Notes: a model not told the origin generated them from the sequence alone. A stretch of DNA of 21,583 bases from Clostridiales bacterium (GCA_003525905.1 DQIA01000074.1:22543-44125), one strand, 5' to 3'. Shown: positions 1 to 7,284, numbered from the stretch's first letter. Numbers and translations: made by a program.

Positions 1-108
1 GTGGCAATCTCGTGCAGGCAGTTGCGTTTTCGCCGGAAGTACCCTGTTATCCAGCCGGGTACTGCGAGATTGCCACGGCCCCTTTGGGGCCTCGCAATGA
101 CAATTCGG
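1..108. repeat. MITE-like palindromic repeat, copy A (left end cut by window)
   Basis: The arm gtggcaatctcg (1-12) is the exact reverse complement of cgagattgccac (65-76). After the second arm come a hairpin core ggcccc-ttt-ggggcc (77-91) and the outer end cctcgcaatgac (90-101) followed by aattcgg. The same right-hand module recurs at 8060-8103 and, truncated, at 21557-21583. The flank ccgggtactgcgag is shared with the copy at the right edge. The copy probably begins before the window. No coding capacity is visible, so this is a non-autonomous or REP/MITE-type intergenic repeat. Confidence 0.75.
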
Positions 109-158
109 AAGCCATTACCATTTTAACGATAGCCAGTTCTGATCGGCAGCGTAACGCC

Positions 159-178
159 GGGAGCGGCATGCCGCTCCC
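159..178. repeat. 20-nt perfect palindrome upstream of gltX
   Basis: gggagcggca followed immediately by its exact reverse complement tgccgctccc forms a 20-bp perfect palindrome, 29 bp upstream of the gltX -35 box. A shorter inverted repeat, gcgca-atg-tgcgc, follows at 193-205 and abuts the -35 box. Together they could be the end of an upstream transcript, an operator, or repeat debris. No long T-tract follows the 20-mer, so a classical terminator is not clear. Confidence 0.5.
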
Positions 179-206
179 CTGCAGGGTTCCCCGCGCAATG
201 TGCGCA

Positions 207-235
207 TTGATTTTTCCCCCGGCATATGCTATACT
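207..235 (+). promoter_or_regulatory. gltX promoter (sigma-A type)
   Basis: -35 TTGATT (207-212), 17-nt spacer, -10 TATACT (230-235). Transcription would begin near 242, giving a leader of only about 29 nt before the ATG at 271. That leaves no room for a T-box, which some Firmicute aminoacyl-tRNA synthetase genes carry. Confidence 0.7.
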
Positions 236-270
236 TTTTCCGAAAATCAAAAAGAGACCGAGGTATTGTT

Positions 271-1914
271 ATGGATCAGAAAGCTCTTGCCGCCCTGCTC
301 TTCCCGGACGTGACGGAAACGCCGGAAGACCTTGAGGCGCGTTATCCCGCCCGCGACCTTCCCGAGGGCGCGGTCGTTACCCGCATGGCTCCCTCCCCCA
401 CGGGCTTTGTCCATCTGGGTAACCTTGTGCAGGGCCTTGTCGCCGAGCGTATGGCGCACCAGTCCGGCGGCGTGCTGTTCCTCCGCGTGGAGGATACGGA
501 CGCCAAGCGCGAGGTTCCGGGCGCCGTGGAGGTGCTCATCAACACGCTGAAGCACTATGGCATCCACTTTGACGAGGGCGCGACCATCGACGGCGATTCC
601 GGCGCTTACGGCCCCTATCGCCAGCGCCAGCGCGCCGCGATCTACCACGTCTACGCCAAGCAGCTCGTCCTGCAGGGCGATGCCTACCCCTGCTTCTGTA
701 CCGAGGAGGAGCTGACTGCCATGCGCGCCGAGCAGGAGGCCAAAAAGGTCAACTTTGGCTACTACGGCGAATATGCCGTCTGGCGCGACCGTCCCATCGA
801 GGACGTCAAGGCCGCCATTGCCGCAGGCAAGCCGTGGGTGCTGCGCTTCCGCTCCACCGGCTCCATTGAAAACAAATTCAAATACAGCGATCTGGTCAAG
901 GGCACGCTCACCGTTACGGAAAATGACATCGATCAGGTCCTGCTGAAGTCCGACGGCATCCCGACCTACCACTTCGCCCACGCCGTGGACGACCATCTCA
1001 TGCGCACGACGCATGTGGTGCGCGGTGATGAGTGGCTGCCCAGCCTGCCGTTCCACCTGCAGCTGTTCCGCGCGCTCGGCTTCCGCATCCCGAAGTATGT
1101 CCACATCGGCCCGCTCATGAAGATGGACGGCACGTCGAAGCGCAAGCTCTCCAAGCGCAAGGACCCGGAGCTTGCCCTGACATACTACAAGGCTGAGGGC
1201 TTCCCGGTTCGCGCCGTGTACGAATATGTCATGACGCTGCTGAACTCCAACTACGAGGACTGGCGCAAGGCCAATCCCACGGCGTCCTCGGACGACTTCA
1301 AATTCTCCTGCAAAAAGCTCAACCCGGCAGGCGCGCTGTTTGACTATGCCAAGCTCTGTGACGTCTCCAAGAACGAAATCGCCAGGCTGGACGCCGCCGA
1401 GGTCTATGACCTTGCGCTGGAATATGCGAAGGAATTCGACCCGGACTTTGCCGCGGCGCTCGAAAGCGACCCGGAGTATGCCCGCAGCATCCTCGCCATC
1501 GGCCGCGGCGGCAAGAAGCCGCGCAAGGACCTGACGACGTGGAAGGACGTCCGCCCCTACATGGCCTTCTTCTATGACGGGCTCTTCACGCCCGGCGAGT
1601 TCCCCGCCCAGTTTGACGGTGCGGTCGTTCGCGGCATTCTGGAAAAGTTCCTGCAGACTTATGACCCGGCGGATGACGCCGCGGTCTGGTTCGACAAGGT
1701 CAAGGCCCTGACGGCCGAGGCGGGCTTCTGTGCCGATATGAAGGCCTACAAGGCCGATCCTGCGGCATGGCCCGGCTCCGTGGCAGACGTTTCGACGTTC
1801 CTGCGCATTGCCGTGACCGGCAAGACGAACTCCCCGGACCTCTACACCGTCATGCAGCTGCTCGGCAGCGAGCGCACAGCCGCCCGCATCCGCGCCGCGA
1901 TGGACCGCCTGTGA
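271..1914 (+). CDS. gltX: Glutamate--tRNA ligase (GluRS)
   Basis: Class I aminoacyl-tRNA synthetase that charges tRNA-Glu with glutamate in the cytoplasm. The 547 residues carry the HIGH-type motif PSPTGFVHLGN (41-51) and the KMSKS-type loop KLSKRKDPE (292-300), with the nucleotide and acceptor-binding catalytic fold between them and a long C-terminal anticodon-binding part. It is longer than the roughly 470-residue E. coli type and has the N-terminal extension seen in clostridial GltX. The CFC pair (141-143) is present, but the second zinc cysteine pair of E. coli GluRS is not seen, so a zinc knuckle is doubtful. The ATG at 271 is preferred over an in-frame upstream ATG at 226 because GAGGT (260-264) lies 6 nt before it and 226 lies upstream of the -10 box. 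Whether it is discriminating or also charges tRNA-Gln cannot be told from sequence. First gene of a three-gene operon. Confidence 0.95.
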   Translation: MDQKALAALLFPDVTETPEDLEARYPARDLPEGAVVTRMAPSPTGFVHLGNLVQGLVAERMAHQSGGVLFLRVEDTDAKREVPGAVEVLINTLKHYGIHFDEGATIDGDSGAYGPYRQRQRAAIYHVYAKQLVLQGDAYPCFCTEEELTAMRAEQEAKKVNFGYYGEYAVWRDRPIEDVKAAIAAGKPWVLRFRSTGSIENKFKYSDLVKGTLTVTENDIDQVLLKSDGIPTYHFAHAVDDHLMRTTHVVRGDEWLPSLPFHLQLFRALGFRIPKYVHIGPLMKMDGTSKRKLSKRKDPELALTYYKAEGFPVRAVYEYVMTLLNSNYEDWRKANPTASSDDFKFSCKKLNPAGALFDYAKLCDVSKNEIARLDAAEVYDLALEYAKEFDPDFAAALESDPEYARSILAIGRGGKKPRKDLTTWKDVRPYMAFFYDGLFTPGEFPAQFDGAVVRGILEKFLQTYDPADDAAVWFDKVKALTAEAGFCADMKAYKADPAAWPGSVADVSTFLRIAVTGKTNSPDLYTVMQLLGSERTAARIRAAMDRL

Positions 1915-1916
1915 GC

Positions 1917-2555
1917 ATGGAGCCGCGCGTGCTCGATCTCGCTGCCTACCCCCGCCGCGCTCACTTTGATTATTTCCGGCAGATGGCCAACCCCTATCTG
2001 TCCGTCACGGCCCCGTGCGACATTACGTCGCTGCGCCGCCTGACGCAGGAGAAAGGCCTGCCGTTCTTCCTGACGGTGCTGCACTGCGCCATCAACGCCG
2101 CAAATGCCGTGCCGGAGCTGCGCCAGCGCATCCGCGGCGAGGGCATCGTGGAATATGACCGCTGCCTCAGCTCGCACACCGTCGCCCTGCCGGGCGGGAC
2201 CTACTGCTACTGCACGCTCGACTGTGCGCAGCCGCTCGGCGCGTTTCTTCCGGCCGCGCAGGCCGAGGTCGCGCGCGTCAAGGCCGCGCCCTCGCTGGAC
2301 GACGGAGCCGACCCGGATGAGCTGTTCTTCGTCTCGAGCCTTCCGTGGCTGACGTTCTCGGCCATTTCCCTGCCGACGCCCACCCCGGCGGACAGCAATC
2401 CCCGCATCACCTTCGGCAAATTCACGCAGGAGGGGGACCGGGTGCTGCTGCCGGTGAATCTGACCGCAAACCACGCGCTGGTGGACGGCCTGCATCTTGC
2501 CGCCTTCTTTGACGGCATGGCGCAGCGCGCCGCCCATCCGGAGGAGTATTTTTGA
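1917..2555 (+). CDS. Chloramphenicol acetyltransferase-family (CatA-like) O-acetyltransferase
   Basis: 212 residues with the overall length and order of trimeric CAT enzymes, which transfer acetyl from acetyl-CoA to a hydroxyl. The C-terminal active-site motif reads NHALVDG (185-191). The catalytic His (H186) and the structural Asp (D190) are kept, while the first His of the usual HHxxxDG is Asn. The segment SSLPWLTFSAI (140-150) matches the CAT region that holds the active-site serine. The ATG sits 2 nt after the gltX stop (an in-frame GTG at 1911 is an alternative), so translation is probably coupled. Being inside a housekeeping operon, it is more likely a resident acetyltransferase of unknown acceptor than an acquired resistance gene. 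The fold assignment is firm; chloramphenicol as substrate is not claimed. Confidence 0.85.
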   Translation: MEPRVLDLAAYPRRAHFDYFRQMANPYLSVTAPCDITSLRRLTQEKGLPFFLTVLHCAINAANAVPELRQRIRGEGIVEYDRCLSSHTVALPGGTYCYCTLDCAQPLGAFLPAAQAEVARVKAAPSLDDGADPDELFFVSSLPWLTFSAISLPTPTPADSNPRITFGKFTQEGDRVLLPVNLTANHALVDGLHLAAFFDGMAQRAAHPEEYF

Positions 2556-3112
2556 AGAAAAAACTGGCTATCTTTGACATGGACGGCACGCTGTTCGACA
2601 CGGTTCCCGCCAATCAGGCCGCCTATGCCGTCGCGCTCGCGCCCTACGGCGTGAGCCTGAGCGTCGAGGACTTCGCCCTGCACTGCAACGGGCGCTACTA
2701 CCGCGATTTTCTCGGCGAGCTGCTCGGCGGCGACGAGGCCAAGATCGACGCCGTGCACGACGCGAAGCTCGCCGCCTACCCCGCCCTATTCCACCGCATC
2801 CGCGAAAACACGGCTCTGTTCTCCCTGCTGCAGACGCTGCGCGCCGACTATCACACCGCCCTCGTCACGTCCGCCACGCGCTGCAGCGTCGAGGCCATTC
2901 TCCGCTATTTTCACCGCGAGAACTGCTTCGACCTGCTGCTGACGAATGTCGAGGTCCCGCACAAAAAGCCCGCGCCGGACGGCTTCCTTATGGCTATGGA
3001 GCACTTCGGCGTCGCCCCTGCTGACACGATCATCTTCGAGGACTCCCCCGAGGGCATTCAGGCCGCGCAGGCCAGCGGCGCGCCGTATCTGCTCGTGCGC
3101 GAGATCCGTTAA
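2552..3112 (+). CDS. HAD-superfamily phosphatase (beta-phosphoglucomutase-like, subfamily I)
   Basis: 186-residue hydrolase of the haloacid dehalogenase superfamily. All four motifs are visible: DMDGT with nucleophile D9 and acid/base D11, motif II LVTS (104-107), motif III lysine in HKKP (137-140), and motif IV EDSPEG (163-168) for magnesium. An alpha-helical cap between residues 15 and 85 makes it a C1-cap (PGMB/phosphoglycolate phosphatase-like) enzyme. It is slightly shorter than the usual 210-220 residues and ends soon after the last Rossmann strand. The start is a TTG overlapping the upstream TGA (TTGA, 2552-2555), with GGAGGAG (2540-2546) 5 nt before it, so coupled translation is expected. 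The substrate, a small phosphorylated metabolite, cannot be named. Last gene of the gltX operon. Confidence 0.88.
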   Translation: MKKKLAIFDMDGTLFDTVPANQAAYAVALAPYGVSLSVEDFALHCNGRYYRDFLGELLGGDEAKIDAVHDAKLAAYPALFHRIRENTALFSLLQTLRADYHTALVTSATRCSVEAILRYFHRENCFDLLLTNVEVPHKKPAPDGFLMAMEHFGVAPADTIIFEDSPEGIQAAQASGAPYLLVREIR

Positions 3113-3140
3113 AAAATCCGGGCCTCTGGCCCGGATTTTT
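3112..3140. terminator. Bidirectional intrinsic terminator between convergent genes
   Basis: Stem tccgggcc (3117-3124), loop tct, stem ggcccgga (3128-3135), flanked by an A-run on the left and TTTTT (3136-3140) on the right. It can therefore stop both the gltX operon (+) and the convergent MocR-type gene (-) that ends at 3176. Confidence 0.9.
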
Positions 3141-3175
3141 GATGATTCAATTCGCTCATGTTCAATCTTTTTCGC

Positions 3176-4552
3176 TCACAAAAGCTCTGCCAGCGTTTCC
3201 AGCGCGGCCGGAAGGCGCTCCGTTGGCATGCAGGCATAGTTCACGATCGCGCAGCCGCTGTTTTTTCCGTCGCTGCGGTAGTCGCTGAGGAAGCGCAGCG
3301 AAAGCCCGCGCTCCGCGGCACTCCGCTTCAGCTCGGCATCAGAACGGGACGTCGCCAGCCGCAGCAGAAAGTGTGTCCCGGCGTTTTCCTCGATGATCTC
3401 GCAGCGCTGCGCCAGAGAGCTGGCCGCAATGGCTGCCAGGATGGCCGCGCGCTTCTCGCGGAAGCGCTTGCGCAGGCGGTTCAGATGGCGCTCATAGTCG
3501 CCGGAGGCGATGAAGCGCGCCAGCGTGAACTGCTCGAAGCTCGGCACGGCGCAGGCGTAAAAGCCGAGCTGTGTGCGCAGGCGCTCCATGAGCTGCGGCG
3601 GCAGGCAGAGGTAGGCAATACGCAGCGAGGGCGCGATGGTCTGGGAAAATGTGCTCAGGTACAGCACCCGGCCCTGCCCGTCCAGACTGAACAGCGGCGG
3701 CACGGGCAGGCCCGTGTGGCGCAGCTCACTGTCGTAGTCGTCCTCGATGATATACCGCTCCGGGGCCTCTGCGGCCCACGCCAGCAGCGCATTGCGGCGG
3801 CGGATGGGCATAACAATGCCCGTGGGATAGTGGTGCGCCGGGGAAATATGGGCGATCTGCGCGCCGCTGGCCCGCAGCGCTTCCACGGACAGGCCCTCGC
3901 TGTCAAGGCCGATGGGGCAGACGGTCACATCGTTCGCCGCGTAGATACCGGAAATTTTGCGGTAGCCGGGGTCCTCGACGGCGTAGCGCAGCCTGCGCCC
4001 GAGGAGCTGCACGATAAGGCCATAAAGGTACTCCGTGCCCGCGCCGATGAAGATCTGCTCCGGCGAGACGCGCAGGCCGCGCGCCTGCTCCAGATGGGCC
4101 GCAATGGCAGCGCGCAGCTCCGGCGCTCCGGCGAAGTCGACCGGCTGCATCAGGCGCTTGTCCGCGATGACCTCGCGCATCGTCCGCACCCAGACGGAGG
4201 CCGGGAACGGCACGTCCTCGCCCGTGCCGCCGCTGAGGTCGAACAGCGGCTCCGGCGCGGGCGGCTGCGGCAGGGACGGCATATGCGGCGGCTGCACAGG
4301 GACGCTGCTGCCGATGGCACAGACATACACGCCGCTGCGCGGGCGCGCCTCGGCATAGCCCTCGGCCAGCAGCTGGGCATAGGCGCTCTCCACCGTGACG
4401 ACGCTCACGCCCAGATGGGCGGCCAGCACGCGCTTGGACGGCAGGCGGGACCCGGCAGGCAGCCGTCCGGCGGCGATATCGTCGCGGATGCTCTGGTACA
4501 GCTGCTCATAGAGCGGATGGCCGGGCGTTTTTTTCAGGGTGTAGGTCAGCAT
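3176..4552 (-). CDS. MocR/PdxR-family transcriptional regulator (GntR HTH + aminotransferase-like domain)
   Basis: 458 residues. The N-terminal winged helix is of GntR type (about 11-78, with LPSKRVLAAHLGVSVVTVESAY as recognition region); a Pro-rich linker (about 83-103) leads to a fold-type I aminotransferase domain (about 104-458). The domain keeps HYPTG (241-245), EDDYDSELR (270-278), with the Asp that contacts the pyridine nitrogen, and the arginine of SLRIAY (309-314). The position of the PLP Schiff-base lysine, normally FSKT, reads FSQT (Q304, codon CAG). The gene may therefore be an apo-type or differently liganded MocR protein. ATG start with GGAGG (4560-4564) 7 nt upstream. It is divergent from an ECF S-component/UPF0340 operon, which it probably controls together with its own gene. 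The family is certain; the effector is not. Confidence 0.9.
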   Translation of the reverse strand: MLTYTLKKTPGHPLYEQLYQSIRDDIAAGRLPAGSRLPSKRVLAAHLGVSVVTVESAYAQLLAEGYAEARPRSGVYVCAIGSSVPVQPPHMPSLPQPPAPEPLFDLSGGTGEDVPFPASVWVRTMREVIADKRLMQPVDFAGAPELRAAIAAHLEQARGLRVSPEQIFIGAGTEYLYGLIVQLLGRRLRYAVEDPGYRKISGIYAANDVTVCPIGLDSEGLSVEALRASGAQIAHISPAHHYPTGIVMPIRRRNALLAWAAEAPERYIIEDDYDSELRHTGLPVPPLFSLDGQGRVLYLSTFSQTIAPSLRIAYLCLPPQLMERLRTQLGFYACAVPSFEQFTLARFIASGDYERHLNRLRKRFREKRAAILAAIAASSLAQRCEIIEENAGTHFLLRLATSRSDAELKRSAAERGLSLRFLSDYRSDGKNSGCAIVNYACMPTERLPAALETLAELL

Positions 4553-4566
4553 GGCAGTACCTCCAT

Positions 4567-4614
4567 CTGGTCTGGTTAAAAAATTCTGTTTTGGGGCTTT
4601 TCATCAGACCAATT
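4567..4614. promoter_or_regulatory. Candidate MocR operator: inverted TGGTCTG sites
   Basis: A 7-bp inverted repeat TGGTCTG (4568-4574) / CAGACCA (4605-4611) lies between the divergent starts. The left site is also a direct repeat CTGGT-CTGGT (4567-4576). The right site overlaps the spacer of the + strand promoter and a possible - strand -35 (TTGGTC). Repeated CTGGTC-like half-sites fit what is known of MocR regulators, but assignment to the neighbouring regulator is inference. Confidence 0.5.
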
Positions 4615-4625
4615 TAGAGTATAAT
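4598..4625 (+). promoter_or_regulatory. Promoter of the ECF S-component operon
   Basis: -10 TATAAT (4620-4625) with a weak -35 TTTTCA (4598-4603) at 16 nt. Transcription would start near 4632, about 30 nt before the ATG. A weak -35 together with an overlapping operator half-site fits activator or repressor control. Confidence 0.6.
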
Positions 4626-4661
4626 AGGTTTCACCATGAAAAGCAAGAGAGGAAACCCATT

Positions 4662-5207
4662 ATGAAACAGACAAAGCTCCGCACCCTGATCCTGGCCGCC
4701 ATGTTCGCCGCGCTGACCTGTGTGGCCACGATGATCATCCACATTCCCTCGCCGATCGGCGGCTACTTCAACCTCGGCGACTGCATGGTGCTGCTCAGTG
4801 CCTTCGTGCTCGGTCCGGTCTGGGGCACAGCGGCAGGCGGCATCGGCTCCGCGCTGGCCGACGTCATCTGCGGCTATTTCGTCTACGCTCCCGGCACACT
4901 GGTCATCAAGGCTCTGATGGCGCTCGCCGCCGCCCTGATCTTCTGTGCCTTCGCAAAGAACGGCAGCCGGTTCGGCAAGACCTTCTCCGGTTCTCTGCTC
5001 GGCTCCGTCGCAGCGGAGATCATCATGGTCGTCGGCTATTTCCTGTATGAGCTGCCGCTGTTCGGCTATGCGCCCAGTCTGGAATCCGCCGTCACAACAA
5101 ACCTGCCGCAGGCAGCCGTCGGCCTTGTGGCCGGTATGGCGCTGTTCACGCTGCTCGACCGCACGCATCTTGCGGCCCGTATGAAAGGAGAACCCATCCA
5201 TGCTTGA
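4662..5207 (+). CDS. ECF transporter S component (vitamin uptake, substrate possibly B6)
   Basis: 181-residue integral membrane protein with about six hydrophobic segments, typical of substrate-binding S components of energy-coupling-factor importers. Helix 1 (about 8-27) has AxxxA patterns (A12/A16, A13/A17), the surface that docks on EcfT. Further hallmarks are the FNLGD segment after helix 1 and the small-residue-rich GTAAGGIGSALAD. It resembles the clostridial group that includes pyridoxine and hydroxymethylpyrimidine S components. No EcfA/EcfT genes are nearby, so it would use a shared energising module elsewhere. The ATG at 4662 has GAGAGGA (4647-4653) 8 nt upstream; the longer frame from 4551 starts upstream of the promoter and is rejected. 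Divergence from a PLP-sensor-type regulator suggests B6 vitamers, but this is inference. Confidence 0.85.
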   Translation: MKQTKLRTLILAAMFAALTCVATMIIHIPSPIGGYFNLGDCMVLLSAFVLGPVWGTAAGGIGSALADVICGYFVYAPGTLVIKALMALAAALIFCAFAKNGSRFGKTFSGSLLGSVAAEIIMVVGYFLYELPLFGYAPSLESAVTTNLPQAAVGLVAGMALFTLLDRTHLAARMKGEPIHA

Positions 5208-5745
5208 GGATATCTGCAGGCAGGCCGAACAGGCCGCAGAAGAACTGATTGAAAAAGCAAAGCTGCATCCCGGTCAGATCGTCGTGATTGGCTGCTCCAC
5301 GAGCGAGATCTGCGGCAGCCGCATCGGCTCGGACTCCCGTCCGGAGGTCGCCGAGCAGGTCTTTGCCGTCCTGCACCGCGTGCTCACGGCCCACGGCCTG
5401 TATCTGGCCGCGCAGTGCTGCGAGCATCTGAACCGCGCCATCATCATCGAGCGCGAGGCCGTCCCTGGCGCAGACATTGTGAATGTCGTCCCGCAGCCGA
5501 AGGCCGGCGGCTCGTTCGCCACGGCCGCTTACCACGCCTTCCGCGACCCGGTCGCCGTGGAGAGCATTCGTGCCGATGCCGGGCTGGATATCGGCGGAAC
5601 GCTCATCGGCATGCACCTGAAGCAGGTCGCCGTGCCCGTCCGCCTGCAGCTCGATCACATCGGCAGTGCCATCCTGCTGGCGGCCCGCGTCCGCCCGAAG
5701 TTCATCGGCGGTGTCCGCGCCGTCTACGATCAGGACTTGCTGTAA
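5200..5745 (+). CDS. UPF0340/TIGR01440 family protein (YwlG-like)
   Basis: 181-residue soluble protein of the conserved UPF0340 family, biochemically uncharacterised as far as I know. Conserved stretches visible are GCSTSEI (31-37), QCCEHLNRA (72-80), PKAGGSFAT (100-108) and RLQLDHIG (148-155). The alternating beta/alpha pattern suggests a Rossmann-like or phosphosugar-binding-like fold. The ATG overlaps the end of the S-component gene by 8 nt, with AAAGGAG (5184-5190) 9 nt upstream, so the two are co-translated. In Bacillus subtilis the homologue ywlG lies next to glyA, which encodes a PLP enzyme. Together with the MocR neighbour here, this hints at a link to B6 or PLP metabolism, but no reaction can be assigned. 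Confidence 0.85.
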   Translation: MLEDICRQAEQAAEELIEKAKLHPGQIVVIGCSTSEICGSRIGSDSRPEVAEQVFAVLHRVLTAHGLYLAAQCCEHLNRAIIIEREAVPGADIVNVVPQPKAGGSFATAAYHAFRDPVAVESIRADAGLDIGGTLIGMHLKQVAVPVRLQLDHIGSAILLAARVRPKFIGGVRAVYDQDLL

Positions 5746-5760
5746 AAAAGAGAAAAATCA

Positions 5761-5797
5761 AGGCCTGTTCCGCAAATTGTGGAACAGGCCTGTTTTT
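5761..5797. terminator. Intrinsic terminator between convergent operons
   Basis: Perfect 11-bp stem aggcctgttcc (5761-5771) / ggaacaggcct (5781-5791), 9-nt loop, then TTTTT (5793-5797). An A-rich left flank allows function on the - strand too. The stop codon of the convergent DUF1934 gene overlaps the T-tract. Confidence 0.9.
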
Positions 5798-6218
5798 ATG
5801 TCTCCTGCGGGCGGACATGGATATGATAATCGATATGCCCGGCCGTTTCGTTTTCAATGGCAACGGAATACGAGACGTCCATCTCTCCGCCCGCGTCCGT
5901 CAGGGTGTTTTCAAGGCGGTCGGTCAGGACCGTGATCATCAGTGCACCGAAGCCCATGTCATACAGGGAGCGGTCCTCATGCCCCAGCTCGAACACCATC
6001 TGCGACTCCAGCGTGCCGCTGCGCTGCAGGGTGATGCGCGCAGGCTCCACGCGGAACACGGTCGTTGTACCCTCCATGCCCGTCAGCTCGCTCTCCTCGT
6101 AGGACAGCAGCAGAATGTCGCCCTCGCGTTCAAGCGTGCCCTCCGTCACAAGGCTCGTCTTCTCCGGTTCGTCCGTGCCGAAGCGCTGTGAGCCGGTGAT
6201 GGTCAGAACAACCTTCAT
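5796..6218 (-). CDS. DUF1934 domain protein (YwiB-like calycin-type beta barrel)
   Basis: 140-residue protein of the DUF1934 family, recognised from the N-terminal MKVVLTITGSQ, the central LLLSYEESELTGMEGT (36-51) and the C-terminal segment GHIDYHIHVRP. The alternating beta-strand pattern fits the small lipocalin/calycin-like barrel known for YwiB. No signal peptide, so cytoplasmic. Function unknown. It follows ddl with a single base between stop and start and has GGAGGA just upstream inside the ddl end, so it is the second gene of a ddl operon. Link to cell-wall synthesis is by context only. Confidence 0.82.
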   Translation of the reverse strand: MKVVLTITGSQRFGTDEPEKTSLVTEGTLEREGDILLLSYEESELTGMEGTTTVFRVEPARITLQRSGTLESQMVFELGHEDRSLYDMGFGALMITVLTDRLENTLTDAGGEMDVSYSVAIENETAGHIDYHIHVRPQET

Positions 6219-6219
6219 C

Positions 6220-7284
6220 TCAGTCCTCCAGCGCCAGCTCGATCAGATTGTCCAGCAGCTCGGGATAGGGAATGCCGCTGGCCTCAAACAGCTTGGGATA
6301 CATGGAGATGGACGTGAAGCCTGGCAGGGTGTTGATCTCGTTGAAGACGATCTCCTGCCCCTCATAGGTCACGAAGAAGTCCACGCGGGACAGGCCGCGG
6401 CAGCCCATGGCCTCATAGATGCGGATGGCGTTGTCGCGCACGCGCTCTGAGACCTCCTCCGGGATGCGCGCCGGGATATAGAGCTGGGCGCAGTCAGAGA
6501 TATATTTGGCGTCGTAGTCATAGAATTCCGTGCCGGAGTCGATCTCGCCGCAGACGGAGGCGGCCGGACCGGCATTGCCGAGCACGGCGACCTCGACCTC
6601 GCGGCCGTTGATGAACTCTTCCACAAGGATCTTGCTGTCGTATTTTGACGCATTCGTCAGCGCCGCCAGCAGCGCCTCGCGGTTTTTGGCCTTGCTCACG
6701 CCGACAGACGAGCCCGTTCCGGCGGGCTTGATGAACACGGGATAGGAGAATGCCTTTTCCACGCCGTCCAGCACGGCCTCGGGGTTATTCGCCAGCTCGC
6801 GCGCCGTGACGAGCCGCCACGCCGCCTGCCGGATCCCGGCGCGATCAGCGACGAGCTTCGTCAGCGTCTTGTCCATGCAGGTGGCAGAGGCCGCCACGCC
6901 CGGCCCGACATAGGGCAGGCCGGCCAGCTGCAGCAGGCCCTGAATGGAGCCGTCCTCGCCGTTTTCGCCGTGCAGGACAGGGAAAACGACGTCGATGCGC
7001 TCACGCACAACGCAGTCGCCCTCAAAATTCAGCAGGCCCTGCCCGCGCACCGGTGAGATCGCCGCGCGGCGGTTCTCCGGGCAATGCTGCCACTCGCCCG
7101 TCGGCAGCTTGCTGTAGTCCCTGCCGCCGTACAGGATCCATTCGCCGGTCTTGGTGATGCCGACCGGAAAGATGTTATATTTTTCCTTGTCGAGGTTGTT
7201 CAGCACGGACTCCGCAGAACGCAGCGAGACCTCATGCTCCGGGGACACGCCGCCGAACAGCACACAAACACTCAGTTTTTTCAC
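6220..7284 (-). CDS. ddl: D-alanine--D-alanine ligase
   Basis: 354-residue ATP-grasp enzyme that joins two D-alanines with ATP to make the terminus of the peptidoglycan stem peptide. Seen in order (numbered from the GTG): [16 protein letters not shown] (9-24), HGENGEDGS (105-113), the ATP loop [11 protein letters not shown] (186-196), FYDYDAKY (254-261) and NEINTLPG (315-322) with metal ligands. The Tyr-containing FYDYDAKY omega-loop is that of true D-Ala:D-Ala ligases rather than Van-type D-Ala:D-Lac enzymes. The GTG start at 7284 is preferred: GGAGGAG (7297-7291 on the - strand) lies 6 nt upstream and the family begins with KKxxVxVLFGG. The in-frame ATG at 7299 lies inside that ribosome binding site and would add five residues without its own site. 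Confidence 0.95.
   Translation of the reverse strand: MKKLSVCVLFGGVSPEHEVSLRSAESVLNNLDKEKYNIFPVGITKTGEWILYGGRDYSKLPTGEWQHCPENRRAAISPVRGQGLLNFEGDCVVRERIDVVFPVLHGENGEDGSIQGLLQLAGLPYVGPGVAASATCMDKTLTKLVADRAGIRQAAWRLVTARELANNPEAVLDGVEKAFSYPVFIKPAGTGSSVGVSKAKNREALLAALTNASKYDSKILVEEFINGREVEVAVLGNAGPAASVCGEIDSGTEFYDYDAKYISDCAQLYIPARIPEEVSERVRDNAIRIYEAMGCRGLSRVDFFVTYEGQEIVFNEINTLPGFTSISMYPKLFEASGIPYPELLDNLIELALED

Noticed and set aside
236..270. T-box leader for gltX
   Set aside because: The promoter leaves only about 29 nt of leader and no TGGNACCGCG-type T-box sequence is seen.
1917..2555. Acquired chloramphenicol resistance gene
   Set aside because: It sits in a coupled housekeeping operon, shows no mobile context, and has a changed active-site motif (NH instead of HH).
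3158..4579. 473-residue + strand frame opposite the MocR gene
   Set aside because: Mirror of the regulator's coding frame, Arg/Gln/Ala-rich, no recognisable motif.
6220..7284. Van-type D-Ala:D-Lac or D-Ala:D-Ser ligase
   Set aside because: The omega-loop FYDYDAKY and the absence of vanH/vanX neighbours fit an ordinary Ddl.
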